Notes under the pieces: generated by a model
The model's database searches: none
Told to the model about the DNA's origin: nothing
What the model saw: the letters and a program-made list of their open reading frames with translations, nothing else
Position numbers and translations under genes: made by a program
DNA from: Fibrobacterota bacterium
Lineage (GTDB): Bacteria; Fibrobacterota; Fibrobacteria; UBA5070
Length of the DNA stretch: 64,000 nucleotides
NCBI GenBank assembly: GCA_016715065.1
Contig: JADKBN010000031.1
Coordinates: 248,001-312,000, forward strand
Reading direction: 5' to 3'
Shown here: positions 36,980-48,203 of the stretch, piece by piece
Numbering within the stretch: the first letter of the stretch is position 1
Layout: every line of letters starts with the position of its first letter

Positions 36980-38360
36980 TCACACGTACAGGTCCATGGC
37001 GCCTGCGCGCGCCGACTCCACGCCTTGGCGCGTCCGTTCGCGAACACGCGCCGTGGCGATGGCCTCGATTTCCGTGTCGATCGCCGCCTCGCCCAAAAGA
37101 CGGGTTGGGCGGGCTTGCCGCCTGGGTGAGGTATTCCTGGAAGCTGGTCAGCGCATTGGGCAGGCAGAAGTGCTGGATGGCGCCGGGCTTGGCCAGGTCC
37201 ATGAAATCGTGGCCGGTGCGGCCCTTGCGGTAGCATCCGGTACAAAACGACGGAATGTGTCCAAGACCCACCAGATCGGCCACCACTTCGTCCAGGCTGC
37301 GGTGGTCGCCCAGCGAGAATTGTTCGGCACCCTGTCGCGACGCGTAGCCGCCGGGATTGGTGCGCGACCCCGCGCTGATCTGCGAGACCCCGATGTCCAG
37401 CCCATGCCTGCGCACCTGAGCGGTCTCGCGGGTGGAAAGGATGATCCCGGCATAGGGCAGGGCCAGGCGCAACACCGCGATGATCCGCAGAAACTCGGGA
37501 TCCGTCACTTCTGCCGGAGGGTGTGTGGATAGCGGCGATCCCGAAGCGGGCTCCAGGCGCGGAACGGAGACCGTGTGGGGTCCGAAGCCGAACCGTCCTT
37601 CCAGATGGAAGGCGTGCTGGAGCATGGCCAACACCTCGAAGCGCCATTCGTGCAGTCCGAACAACACACCCAATCCCACATCTTCCAAACCCGCCTCGAT
37701 GGCGCGATCCATCGCCGAAAGGTGGTAACCGTAATTGGATTTGGGGCCTTGCGGATGCATGACCGCGTAGGTGTCCGGGTGGTAGGTCTCCTGGAACAAC
37801 TGGTAGGTCCCGATCCCGGCGGCCTTCAGCTCGCGATAGGCATTCACCTCCATGGCTGCCACGTTCACGTTGATGCGGCGGATTTCACCGGTTGGACATT
37901 TTTCGTCGTAGATGGTGCGGATGGAATCCAGCAGGTAGCGAAGCGGAGAACCGTCGTCGCCGGCCACCACCAACACGCGCCGGTGACCCTGCTCCACCAG
38001 GGCGCGGGTTTCGGTCTTGATTTCCTCCAAGGAAAGCCGATGCCGTTCCTGGGTGCGGTTGGAGGATCGGAATCCGCAGTACAGGCAATCGTTGCGGCAA
38101 TGGCTGGACAGGTACAAGGGCGCGAACAGCACCACGCGCCGGCCATAAATGGCCTCTTTCACCGCCCGAGCCCGGGAAAGGATGGCCTCCTGGGAATTCC
38201 TGTCCATGGCGCAAAGCAAGGTGGCCACTTCCGCGAGGTCCAATCCTTTGGCTTCGGAGGCCTTGTCCAGGATGGCCGACACTTCCTCGAAGGTCGGTGT
38301 CCGGCAATCCAGGAGTTCCGCGATTCGAGGAAGATCGAGGATGCGGGGTTCGTGGCTCAT
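36980..38360 (-). CDS. hydG: [FeFe]-hydrogenase maturase HydG (one frameshift near the end)
   Basis: A radical SAM tyrosine lyase of about 459 residues after repair. The cluster motif is CRNDCLYCGF (cysteines 88, 92, 95), and the C-terminal auxiliary cluster motif is FCTGCYRKGRTGHDFM. HydG makes the CO and CN ligands of the H-cluster from tyrosine. The frame breaks near 37105: removing one base of the TT pair there restores an ending with EAAIDTEIEAIATARVRE and DLYV. The ATG overlaps the hydE stop (ATGA). It is followed closely by the lipoprotein/radical SAM pair. Confidence 0.95.
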
Positions 38361-39436
38361 GAGGGATTCTCCAGTGGAGATTTCGAGGTCTTCGCGCCTT
38401 CCTGCCGGGCCGTCCAGGAAGGACTGTCGCCGCGACCGGTCCGCACGACCTTGTTCACCAGCCCCGTGCGCACATCCAGGCAACGCAGGCAGTCCAGGCC
38501 GGATTCGTCCAGACAGATTTTGCCTGGATAGAGCAGGTAATCCTTGCGCACCGATCCGGGGGTGAGGTTGGGCATCAACACGTTGGCGCCCGCCGCCATC
38601 AGCTTCTCGCGGCCCGCCTTGTGGAGGCTTCCCGCGGCCGTGGTGGCCGGGATGTTGGCTTGCGGCAGCAACAGCCTCACCAACGCCGTGGCGCGGACCG
38701 CCAGCTCGATGGGCTCCTGGAAGCTGTTTCCCAACGGAGTGTCCGGGTGCGGGATGAACGGCCCGATCCCCACCATGTCCAACCCCAAACTCCTGCACAG
38801 CAAGGCGTTGGCGATCCGGATCTGTTCGGTTTCGCCGGGCAGGCCCACCATGTATCCGGACCCGACTTCGAACCCGGCCTCGCGCAGATCCGCCAGCGCG
38901 CGCAAGCGCCGCGAGAGTGGAATGCCCCCGCGCAGCAAACGGTGCAAAACAGGGTCGGAGGTTTCGAAGCGCAACAGGTACCGGCTGGCTCCCGCCTCGC
39001 GCAACGCCTTGTAATCGCGCTTGGACCGGATGCCCACGGAAAGGACCACCGCCGCCGCGGGGGCGAAGGAAAAGATCCCGTCCAGAATCTCGCGGAACAT
39101 CGCGACGCTGTAGGCGGGATCTTCGCCCCCCTGCAGCACGAACGACTTCAGGCCGGCGTTCCATCCTTCACGGACGGTCTCCACCACCTGGGCCGGCTCC
39201 AATCGGAAGCGTCGGACATTCGCGTTGTCCTTGCGGATGCCGCAATAGCTGCAGCTTCTCTGACAATGATTGTCAAACTCGACCAGGCCTCGGATCCAGA
39301 CTCCGTCGCCATGGACGCCCCGGCAGACGCGGTCCGCCTCGCGAACCAAGGTGGATGTGTCCGAACCGCGGTAGAACTCGACGATCCGCGCCGCCTCGGG
39401 ATCGGTCCGTGCCAGGGCCTCCAGGACCTCTTCCAT
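38357..39436 (-). CDS. hydE: [FeFe]-hydrogenase maturase HydE
   Basis: A 359-residue radical SAM protein with CQRSCSYCGIR (cysteines 58, 62, 65), QGGEDP, a GYMVGLPGET motif and GIGPFIPHPDTPL, all characteristic of HydE. It works with HydG and HydF to build the H-cluster subsite. It begins directly after the hydF stop and overlaps the hydG start by four bases. The length is normal. Confidence 0.96.
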   Translation of the reverse strand: MEEVLEALARTDPEAARIVEFYRGSDTSTLVREADRVCRGVHGDGVWIRGLVEFDNHCQRSCSYCGIRKDNANVRRFRLEPAQVVETVREGWNAGLKSFVLQGGEDPAYSVAMFREILDGIFSFAPAAAVVLSVGIRSKRDYKALREAGASRYLLRFETSDPVLHRLLRGGIPLSRRLRALADLREAGFEVGSGYMVGLPGETEQIRIANALLCRSLGLDMVGIGPFIPHPDTPLGNSFQEPIELAVRATALVRLLLPQANIPATTAAGSLHKAGREKLMAAGANVLMPNLTPGSVRKDYLLYPGKICLDESGLDCLRCLDVRTGLVNKVVRTGRGDSPSWTARQEGAKTSKSPLENPS

Positions 39437-40628
39437 TCAGGCAGCCCGTCCTTGGAACGGCTCCAACACGCGCGGAAGTTGTCCTTTCATGTGCGAGATC
39501 AACAATCCGTAGTTGGTCATGGGCACACCGATCGCGCGAGGTCCCTCCTGGCGGCGCAGCATCTCGCGGCGCGTCATGGTACATGCCCCGCAGTGGACCA
39601 CCAAGGCATACCCGGCCAAATCATCCGGGTAGGCGCATCCTGGAAACACGGTGTAATGCAACGCTCCTCCCACGTGGGAATCCAGCCAACGGGGAATCTT
39701 CACGCGCCCGATGTCGTCTTCCTGCGGGTGGTGCGCGCAGGATTCGGCGATTAGAACGCGGTCTCCCGGTCGCAAATTGTCCACTATCCCCAATCCGTCC
39801 ACCATGGTGGATAGATCACCTTTCTGGCGCATCGAAAGGATCGAGAAGGTGGTGAAAGGGATGTTCCGCGGCACCGCCGACGAGGCCCGGTCCACCACCT
39901 GCGAATCGCAGACCACCAAGCCGGGAGCCACTCCCAAGCGTGCGAGCATGGCAGGCAACTCGTGCTCCTTGCAGACCACCGGCACGGCGTCGGCGTCCAG
40001 GCAGTCGCGGATGGCCTTCACTTGCGGCATGATGAGCCGCCCCTTGGGAGCTCCCAGATCCACCGGCACCACCATCACCACGAATTCGCCGGGCCTCACA
40101 AGGTCTGCCAGAAACGGTGGCTCCCAATCCTTGGGCGAAGCATCCAGCAGGGCGGATCGAAGCCGATCGATCCCCTCTCCGCTGGGCGAACAGACCCCGA
40201 TGGCACCCAAATCCCGGGCCAGTCCAGCGCAAGCCGGGCTCGCGATCAAGTCGGATTTTGTCCGCGCCACCACCAGCGGGGTGCCGCGCTCCTTCACGGC
40301 CTTCACCCAGGCTTCTTCCCTTTCGGTGCTTTGCGCGTCCGAGGGCAGCGCGAGCACGGCGAGATCCGCCGTCTCCAGGATCTTGCGGGAGCGTTCCACT
40401 CGCTGTTGCCCCAGCGGGGATCCGTCGTCGTCCAGCCCGGCCGTGTCCGTGACCAGCACAGGTCCCAACGGACGGATCTCCAGGGCCTTCGAGACCGCAT
40501 CGGTGGTGGTCCCCGGCACGGAAGACACGATCGACAAAGGTTGTCCGCACAAGGCATTGAGCAGAGACGACTTCCCCGCGTTGCGTCGCCCGAAAAGCAC
40601 GATGCGCAATCGATCGCCGCGAGGCGTG

Positions 40629-40639
<11 letters not shown>
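39437..40639 (-). CDS. hydF: [FeFe]-hydrogenase maturation GTPase HydF
   Basis: A 400-residue protein. The GTPase motifs are GRRNAGKSS (residues 17-25), a DTAGLDD G3 and ARTKSD near G4. The C-terminal scaffold has the cluster ligands in SCAHHPQEDDIGRVKIPRWL and HCGACTMTRREML. HydF is the scaffold that carries the diiron subsite to the apo-hydrogenase. ATG 40639 is chosen over the longer frame because it starts the GTPase fold; it overlaps the end of the lyase gene by 11 bases. Confidence 0.95.
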
Positions 40640-42052
<1,413 letters not shown>

Positions 42053-42190
42053 ACCATTGCCTCTGCGATGGATGTCCTGGTTATTTCTTCGGCGGTGCGC
42101 TCCGCACCGGCATGCGGTTGACGAGTTTCCTGGAGGATGGTTGAATCCGATCTCCTGGACCTCTGTTCTTGAACTCGGGAAATCCTCTCC

Positions 42191-44146
42191 ATGGCCTTAG
42201 AACCTCTCATCGATCTGGATGAAGCCAAGTGCGTCAATTGCCACGCATGCATCGCGGCTTGCCCGGTGAAGTTCTGCAACGACGCCACCGGAGACGTGGT
42301 CAAAATCCGTCACGACACCTGCATCGGGTGCGGCGAATGCATCAAAGCTTGCACCCACAATGCGCGATTGCCCAAGGACGACACGACCCGTTTCTTCCAG
42401 GACCTCGCCGCCGGGGTCCCGATGATCACCATCGCCGCCCCCGCCATCGCCAGCTCCTTTCCCGACCAGTTCCTGCAACTCAACGGCTGGCTCGCCACCT
42501 TGGGTGTGGCGGCCTCCTTCGATGTGAGCTTCGGCGCCGAGCTGACCGTGCGCAGCTACCTGGAACATGTCCAGAAGAATTCCCCCAAGCTGGTGATCGC
42601 CCAGCCGTGCCCGGCCATCGTGAACTTCATCGAGCTCAACGAGCCCAAGCTCCTGCCGCACCTTGCCCCCGCCGACAGCCCGATGCTGCACATCATGAAG
42701 ATGATCCGTCGCGAATATCCGCAATGGTCTCGCCACAAGATCGCGGTGCTTTCGCCATGCGTGGCCAAGAAGCGCGAGTTCATCGCCACCGGACACGGCG
42801 ACTACAACGTGACCATGTCGCGGTTGCGCGAGGAGATCCAAGCGCGCAAAGTGGATCTCTCGCGGTATCCCCAAGTCGACTACGCCAATCCTCCCGCCGA
42901 ACGCGCCGTTCTGTTTTCCACTCCCGGTGGCTTGCTGCGCACGGCTGAACGTTGGAACCCGGCCATCGGCACCGTTTCCCGCAAGATCGAAGGCCCGCAC
43001 ACCATCTACGAATACCTCCACGAGCTGGCCGACCACGTGGGGAAACCAGGCACACCGCTTCTGGTGGACTGCCTCAATTGCGAGCTGGGATGCAATGCGG
43101 GCACCGGCACCGACAATACCGCCGCCGACCGCGACCACATCGAGCACCACATCGAAGAACGCAACCGCAAGATGGTGGCCAAACACCGTCGCCGAGGTCC
43201 GCTCTCCGGTTGGCGCACACGCCGATCGCTGCACCGGTTGGTGGAAAAATCCTGGGCACCCGGCGTGTTCGGCAGGTCCTACGTGGATCGCAGCGCCAGT
43301 GCCCGACTTCGCATTCCGTCCCCCAAGGAGAAGGAATCGATCTTCGCCAGGATGGGCAAGTACACGGAAAAGGATGTCTACAACTGCAACTCCTGCGGCT
43401 ATGGAAATTGCGAGGACATGGCCAAGGCGATCCACAACGGCCTGAACAAACCCGATAATTGTCACCACTACCTGCAGACCCAGTGCCGGGAATCGTCGCT
43501 TCGCATGGTGGAAGAGCGTGTGACCGCCCGTACCCAGGTGCTGGAAGAGATGGAATCCTTCCAGAAGGAGGCCACCCTCAAGCTGGAATCCAAACTGGAA
43601 AGCGCATCGCGCTCCATGTCGGAAATGTCCTTGACCATCCGGGAAATCGCCCGGAGCACGGAAGATGCCCGCAACATCACGCGCGCCACATCCAAGATGG
43701 CGGAAAATGTCTCCAACCTGATCGGTCGGCTGGAAGCCTCCGCCGACGAGATCAGCAACGTCACGGACACCATCTCCCAAGTGGCCGGCCAGACCCAACT
43801 TTTGGCGCTCAACGCCAAGATCGAATCGGCACGGGCAGGCGAGGCGGGGCGCGGATTTTCCGTGGTGGCAGACGAGGTCAAGCAGCTGGCCCGCTCCACG
43901 GCGCAGTCCACCGGCATGGTGGGTGCAAAGGTCGCCGAATTGCAGGGTTCGGTCACCACCGCGGTGTCGGAAGTGCGCCAGATCGTGGGAAGCATCGACC
44001 AAGCCAGCGGACTGGTGCAGTCGATCGCCGCGGCCATCGAGCAACAATCGCATTCCTTCTCGGAAGTGGCGCACGACATCGAGCAGGTCTCCCAGTACGC
44101 CCGCGACACCGCCCAGCAAGTGCGGAAGATGGCCTCCGGGGACTAG
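42191..44146 (+). CDS. Sensory [FeFe]-hydrogenase fused to a chemotaxis transducer domain
   Basis: A 651-residue cytosolic protein with no membrane span. Two ferredoxin clusters come first (CVNCHACIAACP, residues 14-25; CIGCGECIKAC, 44-54). The H-cluster domain has variant motifs: QPCPAIV for L1, SPCVAKKREF for L2 and CLNCELGCNAG for L3. A further Fe-S module (CNSCGYGNCEDMAKAI, near residue 400) follows, then a coiled coil and an MCP signalling domain with the hairpin FSVVADEVKQLAR. L1 has one cysteine where catalytic hydrogenases have two, as in putative sensory groups. It likely senses H2 or redox state and signals to CheA. The divergent hydFEG operon would mature it. Confidence 0.9.
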   Translation: MALEPLIDLDEAKCVNCHACIAACPVKFCNDATGDVVKIRHDTCIGCGECIKACTHNARLPKDDTTRFFQDLAAGVPMITIAAPAIASSFPDQFLQLNGWLATLGVAASFDVSFGAELTVRSYLEHVQKNSPKLVIAQPCPAIVNFIELNEPKLLPHLAPADSPMLHIMKMIRREYPQWSRHKIAVLSPCVAKKREFIATGHGDYNVTMSRLREEIQARKVDLSRYPQVDYANPPAERAVLFSTPGGLLRTAERWNPAIGTVSRKIEGPHTIYEYLHELADHVGKPGTPLLVDCLNCELGCNAGTGTDNTAADRDHIEHHIEERNRKMVAKHRRRGPLSGWRTRRSLHRLVEKSWAPGVFGRSYVDRSASARLRIPSPKEKESIFARMGKYTEKDVYNCNSCGYGNCEDMAKAIHNGLNKPDNCHHYLQTQCRESSLRMVEERVTARTQVLEEMESFQKEATLKLESKLESASRSMSEMSLTIREIARSTEDARNITRATSKMAENVSNLIGRLEASADEISNVTDTISQVAGQTQLLALNAKIESARAGEAGRGFSVVADEVKQLARSTAQSTGMVGAKVAELQGSVTTAVSEVRQIVGSIDQASGLVQSIAAAIEQQSHSFSEVAHDIEQVSQYARDTAQQVRKMASGD

Positions 44147-44150
44147 GATT

Positions 44151-45365
44151 CTAGAGGCAGCACGCGGGGATCGCCACGATGCGATCGTCCAGCTGACGCG
44201 TCCCGATCCCGTTGTCCACCAGGATTCCCAGCGGACAATCGTGATCTTCCACGAACCCCTTCAAGGCCCTCCATTTGCGAGGATCCCCGGTCTCGGCATA
44301 CTTGATTTCCACGGGAATCGTGCCGAACGCCCCTTCCAACACCAGATCCACCTCGGCTCCCGCGCCGGTCCTGTAGTGGGAGGCACGAACCGCAACGCCA
44401 GCGTGCGCAAGCTGAGACAAAATCTGTTCGGACACGAATCCTTCCCAAAGGTGCCCCATGCGTGGATGCGCCGTCAGATCGTCGACCGATCGAATCCTCA
44501 ACAAATGGTGTAAAAGCCCGCTGTCGCGCACATATCCCTTCGGATGCTTGACCAAACGCTTGGCGGTCTGCCGATCCCATGCCGGCAAGTGCCTCCAAAG
44601 GAATGTCCCATCGCACAGCTGCAACCAATCGCGAATCGTGGGCTGACTTACCCCGACGGCACGCCCCAGATCGGATTGGTTGAGAATCTCTCCGGAAGCC
44701 AACGCCAAGGTTTGCACGAACGTGCGAAACCGTTGCACATCCAATCTCGGCGCCAGGCGCGGCAGATCGCGATCCAGGATGGATCGGAAATAGTTTTCGC
44801 ACCAAAGCTCCCGGAACCGCCCCGACCCCTTGAGCCATGGCTCCGGGAAGCCGCCGCGAAGCCATGAATCGTGCAATTGCGTTTCCGTCAGCCGGGGCTT
44901 CAGCGAAAGCAAATCCGCGATGGTTCCCAGCGACCTCGCGAACGGCATTGCCGGCTCTCCATGGGCTTCCAAAGCCGTGAACGGCCCCAGCTCCAACACG
45001 GCCATCCTCCCCGCCAGGCTTTCATGCAGGCTCTTGACCAACACCGGCGAGACAGAACCTGTCAAAAGGAACCGCCCAGGAATCCGGCGGTCGGCATCCA
45101 CCGCCACCCGCAACGCAGGGAACAACGAAGGCAGCTCCTGGGCTTCGTCGATCGCCACACGGCCACTGGCCATACGGAAAAACAGATCCGGGTCGCGTTC
45201 CACCCTCGTGCGATCCGCTTGGCGCTCCAAATCGATGCGAGTCCATCCATCGGCGGCAATGGAATCCAGAAGCGTGGTCTTTCCACACTGCCGAGGTCCC
45301 AGAATGGCCACCACCGGGAACAGCCCCAGCAGCTCCTCCAAATATCCCCGTACGGATCGATCCAT
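44151..45365 (-). CDS. AAA+ ATPase, DUF4143 family (second copy)
   Basis: A 404-residue protein with Walker A GPRQCGKTT at residues 23-31, Walker B RVAIDEAQEL, FLLTGSVSP, and a C-terminal nuclease-like part with GAEVDLVLEG and PVEIKYAE. It is a diverged paralogue of the ATPase at 24103. ATG 45365 is chosen because it gives the same N-terminal length as that paralogue and because the start lies at the edge of a 19-base inverted repeat, just as in the first copy. It converges with the sensory hydrogenase gene (four bases apart). The biological role of the family is unclear. Confidence 0.88.
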   Translation of the reverse strand: MDRSVRGYLEELLGLFPVVAILGPRQCGKTTLLDSIAADGWTRIDLERQADRTRVERDPDLFFRMASGRVAIDEAQELPSLFPALRVAVDADRRIPGRFLLTGSVSPVLVKSLHESLAGRMAVLELGPFTALEAHGEPAMPFARSLGTIADLLSLKPRLTETQLHDSWLRGGFPEPWLKGSGRFRELWCENYFRSILDRDLPRLAPRLDVQRFRTFVQTLALASGEILNQSDLGRAVGVSQPTIRDWLQLCDGTFLWRHLPAWDRQTAKRLVKHPKGYVRDSGLLHHLLRIRSVDDLTAHPRMGHLWEGFVSEQILSQLAHAGVAVRASHYRTGAGAEVDLVLEGAFGTIPVEIKYAETGDPRKWRALKGFVEDHDCPLGILVDNGIGTRQLDDRIVAIPACCL

Positions 45366-45406
45366 ACCTTCCAATTTCAAACCAAGAGTTTGAAATTGCA
45401 AGGTAT
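45364..45406. repeat. Inverted repeat overlapping the second ATPase start codon
   Basis: Arms 45364-45382 and 45388-45406 are complementary at 18 of 19 positions with a five-base spacer (core CAATTTCAAAC/GTTTGAAATTG). On the minus strand the second arm ends in AAGGTAT at the ATG, so the ribosome-binding AAGG and start are in the stem. The sequence differs from the 25259 repeat but the position is equivalent. Confidence 0.72.
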
Positions 45407-45449
45407 TGATCCCAAGGAGGCGCCCCTGATACTCACCCAGGATTTGAGA

Positions 45450-48077
45450 TCATCTCCCCCAGATGGCTCTGGTTTCTCGATTCCCGTCAGGCGTCTCCAC
45501 GCGGATCCAGCCCAGATGGACCCCGCGTGGCCATTCCCACCGGGCGTTCCATTTCCCGGAATCCACCCGTGCCCGTTCGTCCAAGATCGTGCGCCCTCGG
45601 GCATCCATCACGCGACACCGCACCACACCGGCCCGTCCCGACTCGCTTGACAGGTGCAGCTGCCCCCGCTCGATCCACAGCCGCAAGTGCGGACGTGCGA
45701 TGGTTCGCGGCCCGATCGAGGTACCAGCATCGTCGCGAAACCGCACCGCACTTTGGAAGGGCCCCACCGTCTCGCTGGATGCGCGTCCCCAGGCATCGAC
45801 CCAGCTTCCCGTTCCCACCCGTGGCGCCACCGAGGCTGGCTGGTCCGAAACGGTCAGCAGGGCGCGCGGCCCTGGCTGCACGCTGGAGGTATCCAATCGC
45901 GACCAGCGGATGGCGCGAAGCGACAGAGCCGAATCCACCCCGCGCAGTTGGAAATCCACACGGGCGTTGGTGTCGGATTCTGTGATCCGAAACACCATGC
46001 GATAGGACTTCCAGACGGTATCCAGATCGAAATCGCGCGATTCTGCGAGCCGATGGTAGGGTGTGTGGCTCATCAAAGGCTGCACTCGAACACGCATGCC
46101 AGGGACGAACCCTCGAGCGGAGAATGTCAGGGCATCCAGCTCGCCCTTCGTCACTCTCGTCCCGGCGACATGCAGCACCAATCCCGTCGGCTTGGCAACC
46201 GTATCCTGGTGACGAACATCGAATGCGACAGATTCCGTCACGTCTTCCGGGCGCTTGGAGAGTTTCACCGTAGCTGGATACCCCTGCCAACCCCGCACTC
46301 CGTAGCCATTGGCCACCGGGAACAGGTCTCCGGGCTGTTCCGACACGCCGGCTCTACCCACGCGCAGGTCCGTGCGTCCCTCCTGGGTGCAGATGGTTTC
46401 CACCGGGTCGATCCGACATTCCATGTTCCCGGAAATTCCCACCGAAGGGAGCGGATTGGGCGTCACGATGTCGATGCGCGTCGCGGCCTGCCCCTCGTAG
46501 GAAACCACAAGGTTCGAATCGAACCGGTTTCCCTCCATGAGTTCGTGGATGGTGGTGTCGCGGTACACCTGCAGCGCCAGCTGGTTTCCGTGAAACAGGT
46601 TCCCCACCACGGTATCCCCTCGATTGTCGTGCATCAGCACGCCGTCCTGGCATCCGGAAACGGTGTTTTCCCGGATGCTCATCCCCGACACCGCCAGATC
46701 CAGGTAGATCCCTTGGCCTTGCCGATAGTGCGAGGCTCCCTGCGTGTTGCCACGGGTATCTCGCACGATGTTGCGCCACAGCCGGGTCCTCACCCCATTG
46801 GAATCCGCATAGTTCTTGGAGTACGTGTAGAGCCCTCCTCCGTCGTTTTGTTCCTGCACGGCGCTGTCGACCACGTTCTCTTCCAGCAATTGGTCCTTGC
46901 CGGAAAAGTGCACCCCCGACCAAGCGGTCCAGCGCACGACCGAGCGCCGTAGAATGCCCGAATCGCCGTTGAGCTGCAATCCGCGTCCTCCGCAGCATTC
47001 TCTTCCATGTCCCTGTGGACCGAGCGAAGCGTGCCGACCGATGTCCATCACGGTGTCGCGCTCCATGACCCCCTTGGGGCCAAGGATTCCGAACCCGCCA
47101 GTGGTCGCCCCTTGCACGCGGCTGTCGCGGATGGAGTTCTCGCGCCCCCACAAGCGCGCACCCCACTGGTCAACGCCGCGCACCAGCACTTCTCGCACCT
47201 CGATGCGCGAGCTTCCCTCGCCGCAGATGCCATTTTCTGTCTGCCCGGAGAATCCGATCCCGCGGATCTGGATGTCGTGGCGACCTCCGCGCAGGTAAAC
47301 TCCACACGGTCGGATGCCCAGTTCGGCGCGGACACCGCCGGGATTCTCGCCCAATGCCGGTCGCCACCAGACTTTTCCAGAAGCGGAATCCTGGGCCCAT
47401 TGGTCGTCGCCTGACAGCGCTTGGGGCACGCCGGAAACGAACCATCCCCAGCCTTCCGTGAGAGGCTTGAACGCTGGAGTGGAGAGGGAAATGCGCTTGC
47501 CCGATTGGGATGCGATCCGCCGCCCATCCAGGTTCCACGCGGTCGATTTGAGATGGATCCACGCTCCCCGCCAATCGCCACCGGGCAGATCCTGGGCATC
47601 GAAGGCGCTGTCGCCCTCGGGCTTGCGGATCGGAAACCAGCCCGTGTCGGGCAGGCGGGCGGCGCGGCGCACGCGGCCATCGACGGAAAGGAGGTAGGCT
47701 CGCGTCGCGACAGGTCCTGTCGCTTCCCAAGCGCCGGGATAGGAGGTGGAACGCGACCAACCGTCCAACGAGACGCTCCCGAAGATCCAAGGACGATCTG
47801 CCAGGGAACCGTAGGATCCCACGAAAAGCGGTGTCGACCACGTTCCGGCGGCTTGGCGAGGAGTGAAGGTTCCTCGCAAGGTGTCGCCGCGATGCAGCAA
47901 GACGGAATCGCCGGGTCGCAAAACGACGGAGTCCAATCTTTCCAAGGTCCGCCAGGGCGACGAAGCGTCCATGGCTTCGGTCGGCGTGCGCGCATCATTC
48001 CCCGATCGCGAGGAAATGTGGTAGGTCGCACCTTCTAGGCTCGCGGCGAGGAAAGCAAGGACAAGGAGGATCCGCAT
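45450..48077 (-). CDS. Large secreted parallel beta-helix protein with C-terminal beta domains
   Basis: An 875-residue protein with a signal peptide (MRILLVLAFLAASLEGA). It begins TYHISSRSGNDARTPTEA and LRPGDSVLLHRGDTLRG, the usual start of right-handed beta-helix enzymes. Many helix turns are visible (IQIRGIGFSG, GGGLYTYSKNYADSNG, SIRENTVSGCQDGVLMHDN). Around residue 690 a jelly-roll, CBM4/9-like module is suggested by FDLDTVWKSYRMVFRI. The last 80 residues form a tail with VMDARGRTILDERA and a WGR terminus like type IX sorting domains (inference). Probable role: degrading or binding plant polysaccharide. Confidence 0.8.
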   Translation of the reverse strand: MRILLVLAFLAASLEGATYHISSRSGNDARTPTEAMDASSPWRTLERLDSVVLRPGDSVLLHRGDTLRGTFTPRQAAGTWSTPLFVGSYGSLADRPWIFGSVSLDGWSRSTSYPGAWEATGPVATRAYLLSVDGRVRRAARLPDTGWFPIRKPEGDSAFDAQDLPGGDWRGAWIHLKSTAWNLDGRRIASQSGKRISLSTPAFKPLTEGWGWFVSGVPQALSGDDQWAQDSASGKVWWRPALGENPGGVRAELGIRPCGVYLRGGRHDIQIRGIGFSGQTENGICGEGSSRIEVREVLVRGVDQWGARLWGRENSIRDSRVQGATTGGFGILGPKGVMERDTVMDIGRHASLGPQGHGRECCGGRGLQLNGDSGILRRSVVRWTAWSGVHFSGKDQLLEENVVDSAVQEQNDGGGLYTYSKNYADSNGVRTRLWRNIVRDTRGNTQGASHYRQGQGIYLDLAVSGMSIRENTVSGCQDGVLMHDNRGDTVVGNLFHGNQLALQVYRDTTIHELMEGNRFDSNLVVSYEGQAATRIDIVTPNPLPSVGISGNMECRIDPVETICTQEGRTDLRVGRAGVSEQPGDLFPVANGYGVRGWQGYPATVKLSKRPEDVTESVAFDVRHQDTVAKPTGLVLHVAGTRVTKGELDALTFSARGFVPGMRVRVQPLMSHTPYHRLAESRDFDLDTVWKSYRMVFRITESDTNARVDFQLRGVDSALSLRAIRWSRLDTSSVQPGPRALLTVSDQPASVAPRVGTGSWVDAWGRASSETVGPFQSAVRFRDDAGTSIGPRTIARPHLRLWIERGQLHLSSESGRAGVVRCRVMDARGRTILDERARVDSGKWNARWEWPRGVHLGWIRVETPDGNRETRAIWGR

Positions 48078-48141
48078 GCCTTGATTGTAGCATCCCAGAG
48101 CGGATCCGAGAGCTCAGGCCCAAATGTCCGAACCGTTCGGA

Positions 48142-48186
48142 TTAAACTTGAAATTCCCCCAAAAACCCTTGGATTTTCAAGTTTAA
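48142..48186. repeat. 12-base inverted repeat between two minus-strand genes
   Basis: TTAAACTTGAAA (48142-48153) and TTTCAAGTTTAA (48175-48186) are perfect complements around a 21-base spacer. It is AT-rich without a U-run and sits upstream of the beta-helix gene and 18 bases past the lipoprotein stop. It resembles an operator more than a terminator. Confidence 0.5.
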
Positions 48187-48203
48187 CTGGCCTCTTGGTT
48201 CGA

